Positions 55,091 to 64,000 of a DNA stretch of 64,000 bases are shown in pieces (position 1 is the first letter of the stretch; each line of letters opens with the position of its first letter). Source of the DNA: Pseudomonas massiliensis (GTDB taxonomy: Bacteria; Pseudomonadota; Gammaproteobacteria; Pseudomonadales; Pseudomonadaceae); the NCBI RefSeq assembly GCF_000826105.1, contig NZ_CCYK01000007.1, positions 372,001-436,000 on the forward strand. Direction: 5' to 3'. The notes under the pieces were generated by a model. The model was not told where the DNA came from, did no database searches, and saw only the letters and a program-made list of their open reading frames with translations. The translations under genes and the position numbers were made by a program.

Positions 55091-56155
55091 TCAGTCACCG
55101 TCGTTGGCGTTGAAGCCCAGCTGGACGCCCAAGGCCCGCGCCAGTTCGCCCTCATGCAGACGATGCACGGTGTTCAGGCTGTCGTAGATCTGATTCAGCA
55201 CAGGCTGCCCAGCCGGATCTGCCAGCAGCTCCGTCAGGCTTCGGTCGTTGTTCGCCAGTGCCTTGGCCGCCGCGCTGTAGGCCGTGTCGATCTTCTCGGC
55301 CAGTGGCTGTTGATCCTTGGGCAGCAGGTTGCGCAAGCCCTTGCCGTCAACACCGTTCCATACCGTCCGGGCCGCCTCGAGGCTGGCCTGCAGGCTCTTG
55401 AGCGAAGCCTGGCTACGCCAGGCTTCGGCCTGGAACGGTTGCGGCACGCCCTTGCTCTGCCGGCCCATGGGCGCGCCAAGCTTTTTCTTCAGGCTGTCCA
55501 GGGCGGTGACCTGAGCCCGCAGCAGGTCGGCGATGGCCTCGTGGGCATCGGCGTAGCGCTGGTTCGGGAACTTGCTCAACTGGGCGAGCATGCCATCGTT
55601 GCGTTTCCAACCGTCGAGGATCTCTTCGGCCAGGGCCTTCTGCCGTTCGCCGATGGCGACCAGCAGCGGACAATAGCTGGCCTTGCGAGCCGCATCGGCC
55701 AGTTCAGGCTTGCTGTCGAAAAGGATGTATTCATAGGCCGACAGGCCCTGGACGACCACGCTGGCCTTGGCCAACGCCGCGCTGTCCATGGGCTCGCCGT
55801 TGCTGACCAACTGCTCGACCTGGCGCCCCACCAGGTTTTTCTTGTCCGGCCAGAACTGCACGGACCACGCCCGGTTGCCTTCTGCCAGTGGGCCGATCAA
55901 CAACGGCTGCAAAGCGGCCCAGGCCTTTTGAGCCACAAGGAAGTCCGCCCGGGCCTTGGCCAGGTCCTCGTTGCCCTGGCAGAACGCCAAGGCGCTGCGG
56001 GCCAGTTGCCGGTCGGCCTCGACCCACTGGGTATAGGTCGGCAGGATCACCTGGCTGGCCAGGGCCGCGCTGGTCACCGCCTGCGGGTCCTGGGGCGCGC
56101 AGGCGCCGAGGGCGAGGGCGGCGAGGCTGGTGAACAGTAGCTTGGGACGGAACAT
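55091..56155 (-). CDS. Imelysin-family lipoprotein without the HxxE motif
   Basis: A 354-residue lipoprotein precursor with lipobox LGAC (Cys19) and a helical imelysin (M75-like) domain. Where the family has GxHxxE, this protein has GLSAYEYILF, so the His is lost and it is unlikely to bind metal in the same way as the first imelysin. Such second copies occur next to the di-heme oxidoreductase in Pseudomonas. It is 29 bases downstream of that gene and one base upstream of the DUF1513 start. Confidence 0.88.
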   Translation of the reverse strand: MFRPKLLFTSLAALALGACAPQDPQAVTSAALASQVILPTYTQWVEADRQLARSALAFCQGNEDLAKARADFLVAQKAWAALQPLLIGPLAEGNRAWSVQFWPDKKNLVGRQVEQLVSNGEPMDSAALAKASVVVQGLSAYEYILFDSKPELADAARKASYCPLLVAIGERQKALAEEILDGWKRNDGMLAQLSKFPNQRYADAHEAIADLLRAQVTALDSLKKKLGAPMGRQSKGVPQPFQAEAWRSQASLKSLQASLEAARTVWNGVDGKGLRNLLPKDQQPLAEKIDTAYSAAAKALANNDRSLTELLADPAGQPVLNQIYDSLNTVHRLHEGELARALGVQLGFNANDGD

Positions 56156-56184
56156 TGGAGCTCCCCTGGGAAAAGTCAGGCATG

Positions 56185-57615
56185 TTATAGGGATTCGAGA
56201 AACGCCAGCAATGCCGCGCGCTCATCGGCATCGAAGGCCAGCACTCGCTGCCTGGCCGCGTCGGCCTCTCCGCCGTGCCAGAGCACGGCCTCGAGCAGGT
56301 TGCGGGCGCGGCCGTCATGCAGGTAGCGGCCGCGAGGATTGACCGTCTCGGACAGGCCGATCCCCCAAAGGGGTGGCGTGCGCCAGTCCTGGCCGCGAGC
56401 GTCGAATTCGGTATGGGCGTCGGCCAGGCCAGGGCCCATGTCATGCAGCAGCAGGTCGGTGTAGGGCCGAATGAGCTGATTGGCCAACTCGGGCTCCGCG
56501 GCGTCTGCGCGGGTGCGGTAGTGGGGCACGTGACAGGCCTGGCAACCGGCTTCATGGAACAGGCCCTTGCCTTTCAGTACCTGCGCCTGTTCCTCACCCC
56601 GCCGGGCTGGCACGCCCAGGTTGCGGCTGTAGAACAACACCAGCCGACGTATGTTATCGCTGACTTCGAACGGCTCTTCGGCGCTCTGGTTGCCATTGGC
56701 GGCGGCGCGACAGTCGGCTTGCGCGGCGGTGCAGTCATCCACCGGGTGCAGAGAAGAAGTAATGCCCAGGTCGCCGGCGAAGGCGTGGGCGTTCTGTTGA
56801 TCGAGACTGGGCTGGCCCGCCTTCCAGCCGAAACGGCCAAGGGCCGTGGTGCCTGTCTGATCGTCATGGACCCAGTTTGGCCGGCCTTTGATCGCTCCTG
56901 GCCCGGCCGCCTGAGCGCGGGCGTTGGCCAGGATGGCCTCTTCGGGAATGGCTTCGAGCAGGCCAAGGCCGATCATGGGCGGCGCTATACGGGCCGACAG
57001 GCGCACTTGCGGATGCAGGGGCCCGTAGCCCAACTGGCTGATCTGCAACCGGGGCTTGCGCAGCTCCACCGTGTAACCATCGGCGAAGCTCACCGGTAGC
57101 GCGTCGTATTCCACCCGGACACGCCCCTCGGGGACGACACCGGGGATGGCCATATCCTGCAATTGCATGCCATAGACAGGCTCAGGTGCAAAACCCATCT
57201 GGCGCACCGCCTCGGCGGTGGCGTCGCTGGGCGGTACCGACAGGCGCACCAGCATCGATACGGCGTGACTGGCGCCGGGCTCGGGTGGTTGCCCGCGGCC
57301 ATCGCGGATGTGGCAGTTCTGGCAGGCATTGGTATTGAACAGCGGCCCCAGCCCATCCCTGGCGGTGGTGGTGGAGGGCGCGATGACCCAGGGGTTGCGA
57401 AAGAAGCTATTGCCGACGCTGAAATCCACCCGGCGCGCGGCGCTGAGGTTGGCTGAAGGCAGGGAATAGGCATTGAGGTCGCTACGCCTGACCGTGGCGG
57501 CGCCGGCCGAGAGCGCTTCGCCTGGCTCGGCTGCCTGGAAGCGAGGCGACTGGTCGCACGCCGCCAGGGCCAGGCCCAGGGCAAGCAGAAGAACGCTCAG
57601 CGAGCTTGGAAACAT
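56185..57615 (-). CDS. DUF1111 di-heme oxidoreductase-like lipoprotein
   Basis: A 476-residue lipoprotein precursor (lipobox LAAC, Cys20) of the DUF1111 'thiol oxidoreductase' family related to di-heme cytochrome c peroxidases. Two heme-c sites, CQNCH (N-terminal third) and CQACH (C-terminal third), are visible. ATG at 57615 gives a clean lipoprotein signal; ATG 57630 would add five residues. Position between two imelysins suggests a periplasmic redox role with iron or peroxide, not established. Heme attachment would need the Ccm system, which is not in this window. Confidence 0.9.
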   Translation of the reverse strand: MFPSSLSVLLLALGLALAACDQSPRFQAAEPGEALSAGAATVRRSDLNAYSLPSANLSAARRVDFSVGNSFFRNPWVIAPSTTTARDGLGPLFNTNACQNCHIRDGRGQPPEPGASHAVSMLVRLSVPPSDATAEAVRQMGFAPEPVYGMQLQDMAIPGVVPEGRVRVEYDALPVSFADGYTVELRKPRLQISQLGYGPLHPQVRLSARIAPPMIGLGLLEAIPEEAILANARAQAAGPGAIKGRPNWVHDDQTGTTALGRFGWKAGQPSLDQQNAHAFAGDLGITSSLHPVDDCTAAQADCRAAANGNQSAEEPFEVSDNIRRLVLFYSRNLGVPARRGEEQAQVLKGKGLFHEAGCQACHVPHYRTRADAAEPELANQLIRPYTDLLLHDMGPGLADAHTEFDARGQDWRTPPLWGIGLSETVNPRGRYLHDGRARNLLEAVLWHGGEADAARQRVLAFDADERAALLAFLESL

Positions 57616-57669
57616 CGATACAACCTGCAATCAGCGAAGCTGGCGCTTGATCTTCAAAGACGCCAACCG

Positions 57670-57736
57670 GTAGGAGCCAGCGCCAGCTGGCGAAGGGCCG
57701 CTGGCCTGGACATTCGCCAGCTTCGCTGGCTCCTAC
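57670..57736. repeat. REP pair (REPIN-like inverted doublet) inside the imelysin operon
   Basis: GTAGGAGCCAGCGCCAGCTG (57670-57689, continuing to GCGAA) and its near-complement ending GCTGGCTCCTAC (57713-57736) flank an 18-bp spacer. Each arm folds by itself as GCCAGC / GCTGGC. It matches the single element at 30984-31007. It lies between the first imelysin gene and the DUF1111 gene. Confidence 0.8.
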
Positions 57737-57741
57737 AAGCC

Positions 57742-59079
<1,338 letters not shown>

Positions 59080-59145
59080 GGGCGAATCCTGCGTGTTGAA
59101 TGGCGAAAGGCGCCCCAGGGCGCCGACCGAAACGGGCCACATGAT

Positions 59146-59164
59146 GCGAAGGATTTGCATTTGA
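59146..59164 (-). promoter_or_regulatory. Weak Fur-box-like site upstream of icmP
   Basis: On the minus strand TCAAATGCAAATCCTTCGC matches 11 of 19 positions of the Fur consensus by hand alignment, about 65 bases before icmP. This is a borderline match. Confidence 0.3.
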
Positions 59165-59204
59165 TGTAAAGGGGCGACTGAAAAATAATTCGCCCGCCGC
59201 TGGC

Positions 59205-61256
59205 CTACAACGGCGCCATGTGAGTGCGCTCGTCCTGTTTGAGGAAGGCTTGGAGTTCCCGCGCCGGAAGTGGCTTGGAATAATAGTAGCCCTGCCCCTC
59301 ATGGCAGCCCTCGGCGATGATATAGGCCTCCTGTTCGGCGGTTTCCACGCCTTCGGCGATCACCTGCATGCCCAGGCTCTTGCCCAGCTGGATCACCGCG
59401 CGAACGATGGTGGCGTCGTCCTCGTCATCCAGCAGATCCTTGACGAAGCTCTTGTCGATTTTGATCTTGTCCAGCGGCAGTGAGCGCAGGTAGCCCAGGG
59501 ACGAGTAGCCGGTGCCGAAGTCGTCGATGGCGATCAGGGCGCCGGAGCGGCGAAGGCTGAGCAAGTGCTGGGCGGCGGTGGTGATGTCTTCCATCAGGCC
59601 GGTTTCAGTGACCTCCAGCTCGAGGCTGCGCGACGGCAGACGGTACATTTGCAGGATATTGCTGACCACTCGGGGCAGCTCGCTATGGTGCAATTGCACA
59701 GTGGATAGGTTCACCGCCATGCGCAGGTGGGTGAAGCCCTGGTCATGCCACTCGCGCAGCTGACGGCAGGCCTGGTCCAGTACCCATTCGCCGATCGCCA
59801 GGATGGTGCCGTTCTGTTCAGCCAGGGGAATGAACTGGTCGGGCGGGATGAAGCCCAGTTCGGGATGCTGCCAGCGCAGCAAGGCCTCGACGCCGACCAC
59901 CCTACGGTCGCGGTAGCTGACCTGCGGCTGGTACACCAGGAACAACTGGTTGCCGGCCAGAGCCTCGCGCAAGGCTTTCTCCAGCGCGCGACGGCGACGC
60001 ATCTCGCTGTCAACGCTGGCGACATAGAATTGGTAGCGATTGCGCGAACGGCTCTTGGCGACCGTCATCGTCTGCTCGGCCTTCTGCAGCAGCTTCTCGG
60101 CGCTGTCGCCGTCTTCGGGGAAAAGGGTGATGCCGATGGTGGCTCGCAGGCGGATCTCACGCGCGTCCAGGGCAAAGGGTGCGGCCAGGTCATCGAGGAT
60201 GTGCTGGGCCAACTCGGCCGCCTTGTAAGGCTCCTCGATATTGGCCTGAACCAGGGCGAACTGGTCGCCGCCCAGGCGCGCCAGGGCGCCGAGCCGTCCA
60301 CCATGGCCGCGCAGGCGATCAGCCGTGGCCAGCAGTAACTGGTCGCCGGCCTGGTAGCTGAACTGTTCGTTCACCCCTTTGAAGTCATCCAGGCCTACGC
60401 AGAGGATGGCCACACGCCTTTGCATGCGCGTGGCATCCTCCAGCACCTGGTCAAGCTGACGCTGCAGTTGAAGCCGGTTCGGCAGGCCGGTGAGAAAGTC
60501 GTACTGAGCCATGCGCTCCAGGCTGCTCTCCGCCTCCCGGCGCAGGCTGCTGTTGCGCTCGATCGACGCCAGCAACTGGTTGGCGGTGTTTACCCACTGG
60601 CCCAACTCGTTGTGCTCATGGCCAGGGGGCAAGGGCAACTGATACTGGCCCGGGCGGTCCGGGTTGATCTGGCTTAAATGATGGAGCATGCGCGACAGGG
60701 GCTTGGTCAGCAGCCAGTGATAGATCAGGTACAGCACCAGGCCCATGAGCATGGCCCGTAGCACGCCGGACACGAACAGCTCGGCCGAATTGCGCAGGAA
60801 CTGCTCCCCGTAGATGGCAGTATCGAGGGTGATGCTCAGGTCGCCGTAGTACTCGTTGTACGGCGGGCGGCCCACCAGGGGCGTGGCGAAGGTGCGTTCC
60901 GGCCCGAGCACGGTGTCGGTGAGCCAGCGAGTGGAAGCCGGTGTGGGTGACCGCTCGCGTTCAGCGAGCATGGTTTCATTGGGGTGGCCAATGGCTGCCT
61001 TGCGCACGGCGGGGTCCTGGAACAGGCCTTCGATGACCTGCAGGCCCATCTCCTTGTCCAGGCTGTACAGCGCCTGAGTGGAAGGGTCGCGGAACATGTC
61101 CAGGATGCGGTCGGCATCCCGCGCGATGGTATGGCGTGTCTTGTAGGCATCGAGCACGATCTGCCCACAGCTGAGCAATACGCCCACGACCAGGGTCGAG
61201 AGCAATACCACTCTCAGCAGTTTCAGAGACAAGCTGTGCTTGATTTCCACCTTCAA
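59205..61256 (-). CDS. bifA: Cyclic-di-GMP phosphodiesterase BifA
   Basis: A 683-residue inner-membrane protein: two membrane helices (about 8-30 and 170-190) around a periplasmic domain, then degenerate GGDEF (GGDQF, residues 329-333) and an EAL domain with EAL at 457-459 and later family blocks such as IDDFGTGYSSLGYL. GGDQF with intact EAL is the BifA signature; it lowers c-di-GMP to favour swarming over biofilm. I start at TTG 61256 because the following residues KVEIKHSLSLKLLRVVLLS match the BifA N-terminus and AAGGA lies upstream; the longer frame has no homology. Confidence 0.93.
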   Translation of the reverse strand: MKVEIKHSLSLKLLRVVLLSTLVVGVLLSCGQIVLDAYKTRHTIARDADRILDMFRDPSTQALYSLDKEMGLQVIEGLFQDPAVRKAAIGHPNETMLAERERSPTPASTRWLTDTVLGPERTFATPLVGRPPYNEYYGDLSITLDTAIYGEQFLRNSAELFVSGVLRAMLMGLVLYLIYHWLLTKPLSRMLHHLSQINPDRPGQYQLPLPPGHEHNELGQWVNTANQLLASIERNSSLRREAESSLERMAQYDFLTGLPNRLQLQRQLDQVLEDATRMQRRVAILCVGLDDFKGVNEQFSYQAGDQLLLATADRLRGHGGRLGALARLGGDQFALVQANIEEPYKAAELAQHILDDLAAPFALDAREIRLRATIGITLFPEDGDSAEKLLQKAEQTMTVAKSRSRNRYQFYVASVDSEMRRRRALEKALREALAGNQLFLVYQPQVSYRDRRVVGVEALLRWQHPELGFIPPDQFIPLAEQNGTILAIGEWVLDQACRQLREWHDQGFTHLRMAVNLSTVQLHHSELPRVVSNILQMYRLPSRSLELEVTETGLMEDITTAAQHLLSLRRSGALIAIDDFGTGYSSLGYLRSLPLDKIKIDKSFVKDLLDDEDDATIVRAVIQLGKSLGMQVIAEGVETAEQEAYIIAEGCHEGQGYYYSKPLPARELQAFLKQDERTHMAPL

Positions 61257-61521
61257 AGGACAATTCCTTGTTCCAAGCGCGCGGTACCCATGGCCGAGTA
61301 TTGGCAAACACGGGGTGACCGTCAAAGGGTACGCATTGGTTCGAGCCATGCATGCCAGTGAGCATGCGGCGAGAATAGGTCTTTGGTGTATCGATGCCCG
61401 TGGCTGAAACTTGAGGCGAGGCGATGAAAGGTAGGCGCTGGCTCCAAACCGCGGAGCGCCAGCGAAGTTGGCCACGGGAACCAGTCTAGCTGGCCCCCGG
61501 GACAGTCTGGACGTTGGCGGC
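61257..61521. other. Intergenic region upstream of bifA
   Basis: About 265 bases between bifA and sodB. It should carry the bifA promoter. A diverged REP-like stretch (GGCGCTGG...GCGCCAGCGAAG) lies near 61434-61472. I see no gene. Confidence 0.4.
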
Positions 61522-62118
61522 TCAGGCCTTGAAGGCGCTGCCTTCGAACTGCTGGGCGACGAAGTCCCAGTTCACCACGTTCCAGAACGCTTCGACGTAT
61601 TTGGGCCGCACGTTGCGGTAGTCGATGTAGTAAGCGTGCTCCCACACGTCGCAGGTCAGCAGCGGGGTGTCGCCGCTGGTCATCGGGTTGCCGGCGCCAA
61701 TGGTGCTGGCCAGGGCCAGGGAACCGTCAGCTTTCTTGACCAGCCAGCCCCAGCCGGAACCGAAGGTGCCGATGGACGTCTTGCTGAATTCTTCCTTGAA
61801 CTTCTCGAAGGAACCGAACGCCTGAGTGATGGCTTCGGCCAGTTTGCCGGTAGGCTCGCCGCCGCCGTTGGGAGACAGGCAGTTCCAGTAGAAGGTGTGG
61901 TTCCAGACCTGGGCCGCGTTGTTGAAGATGCCGCCGGACGAGGACTTGACGATTTCCTCGAGGGTCTTGCCTTCGAATTCGGTGCCCGGGATCAGGTTGT
62001 TCAGGTTCACGACATAGGTGTTGTGGTGCTTGTCGTGGTGGAACTCCAGGGTTTCCTTGGAGATGTGCGGCTGCAGGGCGTCGTGTGGGTACGGCAGCGG
62101 CGGCAGTTCAAAAGCCAT
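61522..62118 (-). CDS. sodB: Iron superoxide dismutase
   Basis: A 198-residue Fe/Mn-type SOD beginning [20 protein letters not shown]. Metal ligands sit in [16 protein letters not shown] and [13 protein letters not shown]. Sequence [10 protein letters not shown] with [12 protein letters not shown] is of the FeSOD type. It removes superoxide in the cytoplasm. ATG preceded by TTAGGAGAA. FeSOD genes in pseudomonads are iron-responsive, but I did not resolve the control sites. Confidence 0.97.
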   Translation of the reverse strand: MAFELPPLPYPHDALQPHISKETLEFHHDKHHNTYVVNLNNLIPGTEFEGKTLEEIVKSSSGGIFNNAAQVWNHTFYWNCLSPNGGGEPTGKLAEAITQAFGSFEKFKEEFSKTSIGTFGSGWGWLVKKADGSLALASTIGAGNPMTSGDTPLLTCDVWEHAYYIDYRNVRPKYVEAFWNVVNWDFVAQQFEGSAFKA

Positions 62119-62292
62119 TTGATTCTCCTAATCAGGTCTGTTGCGGTAGACGCAAGGCCGATCACGGGCGGCCGAGGCTGCGCCCGCGAAGCGGAGCGGG
62201 CACAAGCGCGGGATCATAGCACCGGGGCTACGCCTTAACCACGCAGCAACCGTAGGGAATAGACGCCTCGGCGCCGTTAACGTCGAGGGTGC

Positions 62293-62889
62293 TTACCCTA
62301 GAATCAGCTGCCCGGCCACGCCGAACATCATCAGCGCCACGGCCAGGTCCAGCAGGCGCCAGGTAGCGGGCCTGGCCAACCAGGGCGCCAGCCAGGCGGC
62401 ACCCAGCGCCAGGGTAAAGAACCACACCGCGGACGCACTGGCGGCGCCGGCGACGTAAGCGCCCGGCACCGCCTGGCGGGCGCCGAGGCTACCGATCAGC
62501 AACACCGTGTCCACATATACATGAGGGTTGAGCAAGGTCACGGCCATTGCGCTGAGCAGCACCGCCCGCCGGGAGCGCGGGCCCTGCTCGGCAGCCTGGA
62601 GGGCCTGACGTGACAAAGCCCGGCGCAATGCCTGGCAGCCGTACCAGAGCAGAAAGGCCACCCCGCCCCAGCGAGCGATGGCCAGGAGGGCGGGGCTCTG
62701 GCTCAACAAGCTCGCCAGGCCGAATACTCCGGCGCTGACCAGCAGCACATCGCAGAGCACGCAGAGCAGAGCCACTGGCAGGTGATGTTCGCGGCGCAGG
62801 CTTTGGGCCAGGACAAAAGCGTTCTGCGCACCGATGGCGACGATCAGACCAATCGCGATGGCCAGGCCGTTCAGGTAACTCTGCAGCAT
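62293..62889 (-). CDS. argO: LysE/ArgO family amino-acid exporter
   Basis: A 198-residue membrane protein with about six helices. It begins MLQSYLNGLAIAIGLIVAIGAQNAFVLAQS, the LysE/ArgO N-terminal signature, and includes TLLNPHVYVDTVLLIGSLG. ArgO exports arginine (and canavanine); LysE exports lysine. It is divergent from an ArgP-type regulator, the known partner of argO. ATG at 62889 is chosen because it begins the first membrane helix; a longer frame is unsupported. Confidence 0.92.
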   Translation of the reverse strand: MLQSYLNGLAIAIGLIVAIGAQNAFVLAQSLRREHHLPVALLCVLCDVLLVSAGVFGLASLLSQSPALLAIARWGGVAFLLWYGCQALRRALSRQALQAAEQGPRSRRAVLLSAMAVTLLNPHVYVDTVLLIGSLGARQAVPGAYVAGAASASAVWFFTLALGAAWLAPWLARPATWRLLDLAVALMMFGVAGQLILG

Positions 62890-62976
62890 GGAAAGTCTCC
62901 TTGGGAAGGCTGACAGTCTGAAGTTCACTGAGGTATAAGAAAAACCAATCATGCTGATGAGGCATTAGGAAAATCG

Positions 62977-63894
62977 ATGTTCGATTACAAACTGCTCGCC
63001 GCCTTGGCCGTGGTGATCGAGCAAGGCGGCTTCGAGCGCGCCGCCCAGGCATTGGGCTTGTCGCAGTCGGCGGTGTCCCAGCGCATCAAGCTGCTCGAAG
63101 CGCGCCTGGGCGAGCCGGTACTGGTGCGCCAGGCACCACCTAGCCCAACCCCTGTCGGCCGCCTGTTGCTCAACCATGTACAGCAGGTGCGCCTGTTGGA
63201 GCGGGAACTGCGCGAAGCGCTACCCTGCCTTGGTGAAGACGGCCCGCCCGAGCGGCTGCGGGTGGCCATCAATGCCGACAGCCTCGCTACCTGGTGGCCG
63301 CAAACCGTGGCGCGTTTTTGCCAGGAGCGCCATGTGCTCCTGGACCTGGTGGTTGAAGACCAGGACGTAGGCCTGCGGCGCATGCGGGCCGGCGAGGTGG
63401 CCGGTTGCGTGTGCGCGGCGCCACGACCAGTGGCAGGGGCGCGCAGCGAGCCCTTGGGGGCCATGCGTTATCGGGCGGTAGCCACCCCGGCCTTCATCGC
63501 TCGTCATTTTGCTGAAGGCTTCAGTCCCGCGGCACTGGCACAGGTACCGGCCCTGGTGTTCGGCCCCGATGACCTGTTGCAGCACCGGTTCATGGCCTCG
63601 CTGGGCATCGAGGAAGGGTTCGCCCATCACCTGGTGCCGTCTTCGGAAGGCTTCGTCCGCATGACCGAAGCGGGCCTTGGCTGGGGGCTGGTGCCGGAAA
63701 TGCAGGTCCAGGCCCAGTTGGCCAAGGGCAGCCTGGTCGAGTTGCTGCCTGGCCACCCCAGCGATGTGCCGCTGTACTGGCACCATTGGCGCAGCGGCGG
63801 CAAGCTTCTGGCTGACCTGACCAGCGAACTGGTCAGGCAGGCCGGGCGTGCCCTGGTGCCAATGGCGAGCGTCGCCACTGCGGTGAGAAAATGA
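62977..63894 (+). CDS. argP: LysR-family regulator ArgP (IciA)
   Basis: A 305-residue LysR regulator: winged HTH at residues 1-60 (FDYKLLAALAVVIEQGGFERAAQALGLSQSAVSQRIKLLE) and a C-terminal effector domain. Start and length match ArgP/IciA, which activates argO in response to arginine and is repressed by lysine. The 87-bp divergent gap to argO should hold the shared control region. Confidence 0.93.
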   Translation: MFDYKLLAALAVVIEQGGFERAAQALGLSQSAVSQRIKLLEARLGEPVLVRQAPPSPTPVGRLLLNHVQQVRLLERELREALPCLGEDGPPERLRVAINADSLATWWPQTVARFCQERHVLLDLVVEDQDVGLRRMRAGEVAGCVCAAPRPVAGARSEPLGAMRYRAVATPAFIARHFAEGFSPAALAQVPALVFGPDDLLQHRFMASLGIEEGFAHHLVPSSEGFVRMTEAGLGWGLVPEMQVQAQLAKGSLVELLPGHPSDVPLYWHHWRSGGKLLADLTSELVRQAGRALVPMASVATAVRK

Positions 63895-63907
63895 GTAGCG
63901 AGGCAGC

Positions 63908-64000
63908 ATGAACATTCTGATCACCGGGGCTACCGGTTTCATTGGCGCGAGCTTTACTCGCAGCGCCTTAGCCCAGGGCCTTCGGGTCCGCGCCAGCGGC
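63908..64000 (+). CDS. NAD(P)-dependent epimerase/dehydratase, 3' truncated by window
   Basis: The first 31 codons, from ATG 63908 to the window edge. The N-terminal Rossmann loop GATGFIG identifies an extended short-chain dehydrogenase/epimerase. It is 13 bases downstream of argP and could be co-transcribed. Substrate not identifiable. Confidence 0.75.
   Translation, partial: MNILITGATGFIGASFTRSALAQGLRVRASG

Noticed and set aside
62228-62425. Short minus-strand frame downstream of argO
   Set aside because: It overlaps argO in another frame and has no start context or domain.

Overview
The window is a gene-dense stretch of a Pseudomonas-type gammaproteobacterial chromosome with high GC and almost no accessory DNA. 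Gene order follows the well-known Pseudomonas chromosomal layout: trpS, zapE, rplM-rpsI, sspAB, gmhA-yraN-lpoA, rsmI, rnpB, the mra/dcw cluster to lpxC, dciA, secA, argJ, yajQ, ampG, fxsA-groESL, colRS, inaA, an imelysin locus, bifA, sodB and argO/argP. No insertion sequence, prophage, CRISPR array, tRNA or rRNA was seen. Short REP-like palindromes and one small tandem repeat are the only repeats found.

Layout. 1-8 kb: the end of a CysN/CysC sulfate-activation protein, a zapG-like gene, a hydrolase, trpS, zapE, an AraC/GlxA-type regulator, rplM-rpsI and sspA-sspB. 8-12.4 kb: a minus-strand lipoprotein/cell-envelope operon (lpoA-yraN-gmhA-dolP) divergent from rsmI. 12.4-31 kb: RNase P RNA, then the complete division and cell-wall cluster mraZ-rsmH-ftsL-ftsI-murE-murF-mraY-murD-ftsW-murG-murC-ddlB-ftsQ-ftsA-ftsZ-lpxC, mostly with overlapping or abutting genes. 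31-37 kb: dciA, secA, argJ and a Nudix/ThiE-like fusion. 37-43 kb: a minus-strand operon (degenerate receiver/GGDEF protein, PanE-like reductase, orphan sensor kinase, cobalamin adenosyltransferase), divergent from yajQ and mscS. 43-49 kb: ampG, an alkyltransferase-like protein, a DUF481 outer-membrane protein, fxsA and groESL. 49-54 kb: a PAP2 phosphatase, colR-colS, a methyltransferase, inaA and a small exported protein. 54-59 kb: an imelysin / di-heme oxidoreductase / imelysin-like / DUF1513 operon. 59-64 kb: bifA, sodB, argO, argP and the start of an epimerase gene.

The most informative departure from the usual Pseudomonas layout is that petA-cytB-cytC1 (cytochrome bc1 complex), normally between rpsI and sspA, is absent: only about 260 bp separate these genes. 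If bc1 is missing from the whole genome, this fits the oxidase-negative pseudomonads (P. oryzihabitans / P. psychrotolerans type, which are also GC-rich). That identification is an inference from one locus.

Regulatory DNA is readable in several places: three 10-bp-spaced MraZ-type repeats just downstream of a good sigma70 promoter before mraZ; heat-shock (sigma32-like) promoters before groES and possibly fxsA; two matching candidate ColR boxes, one before the PAP2 gene and one before the methyltransferase-inaA genes, flanking colRS; and a weak Fur-like site before the imelysin operon. I found no wholly new system. The least understood module is the four-gene imelysin/DUF1111/DUF1513 operon, and its last gene seems to have lost the usual export signal.
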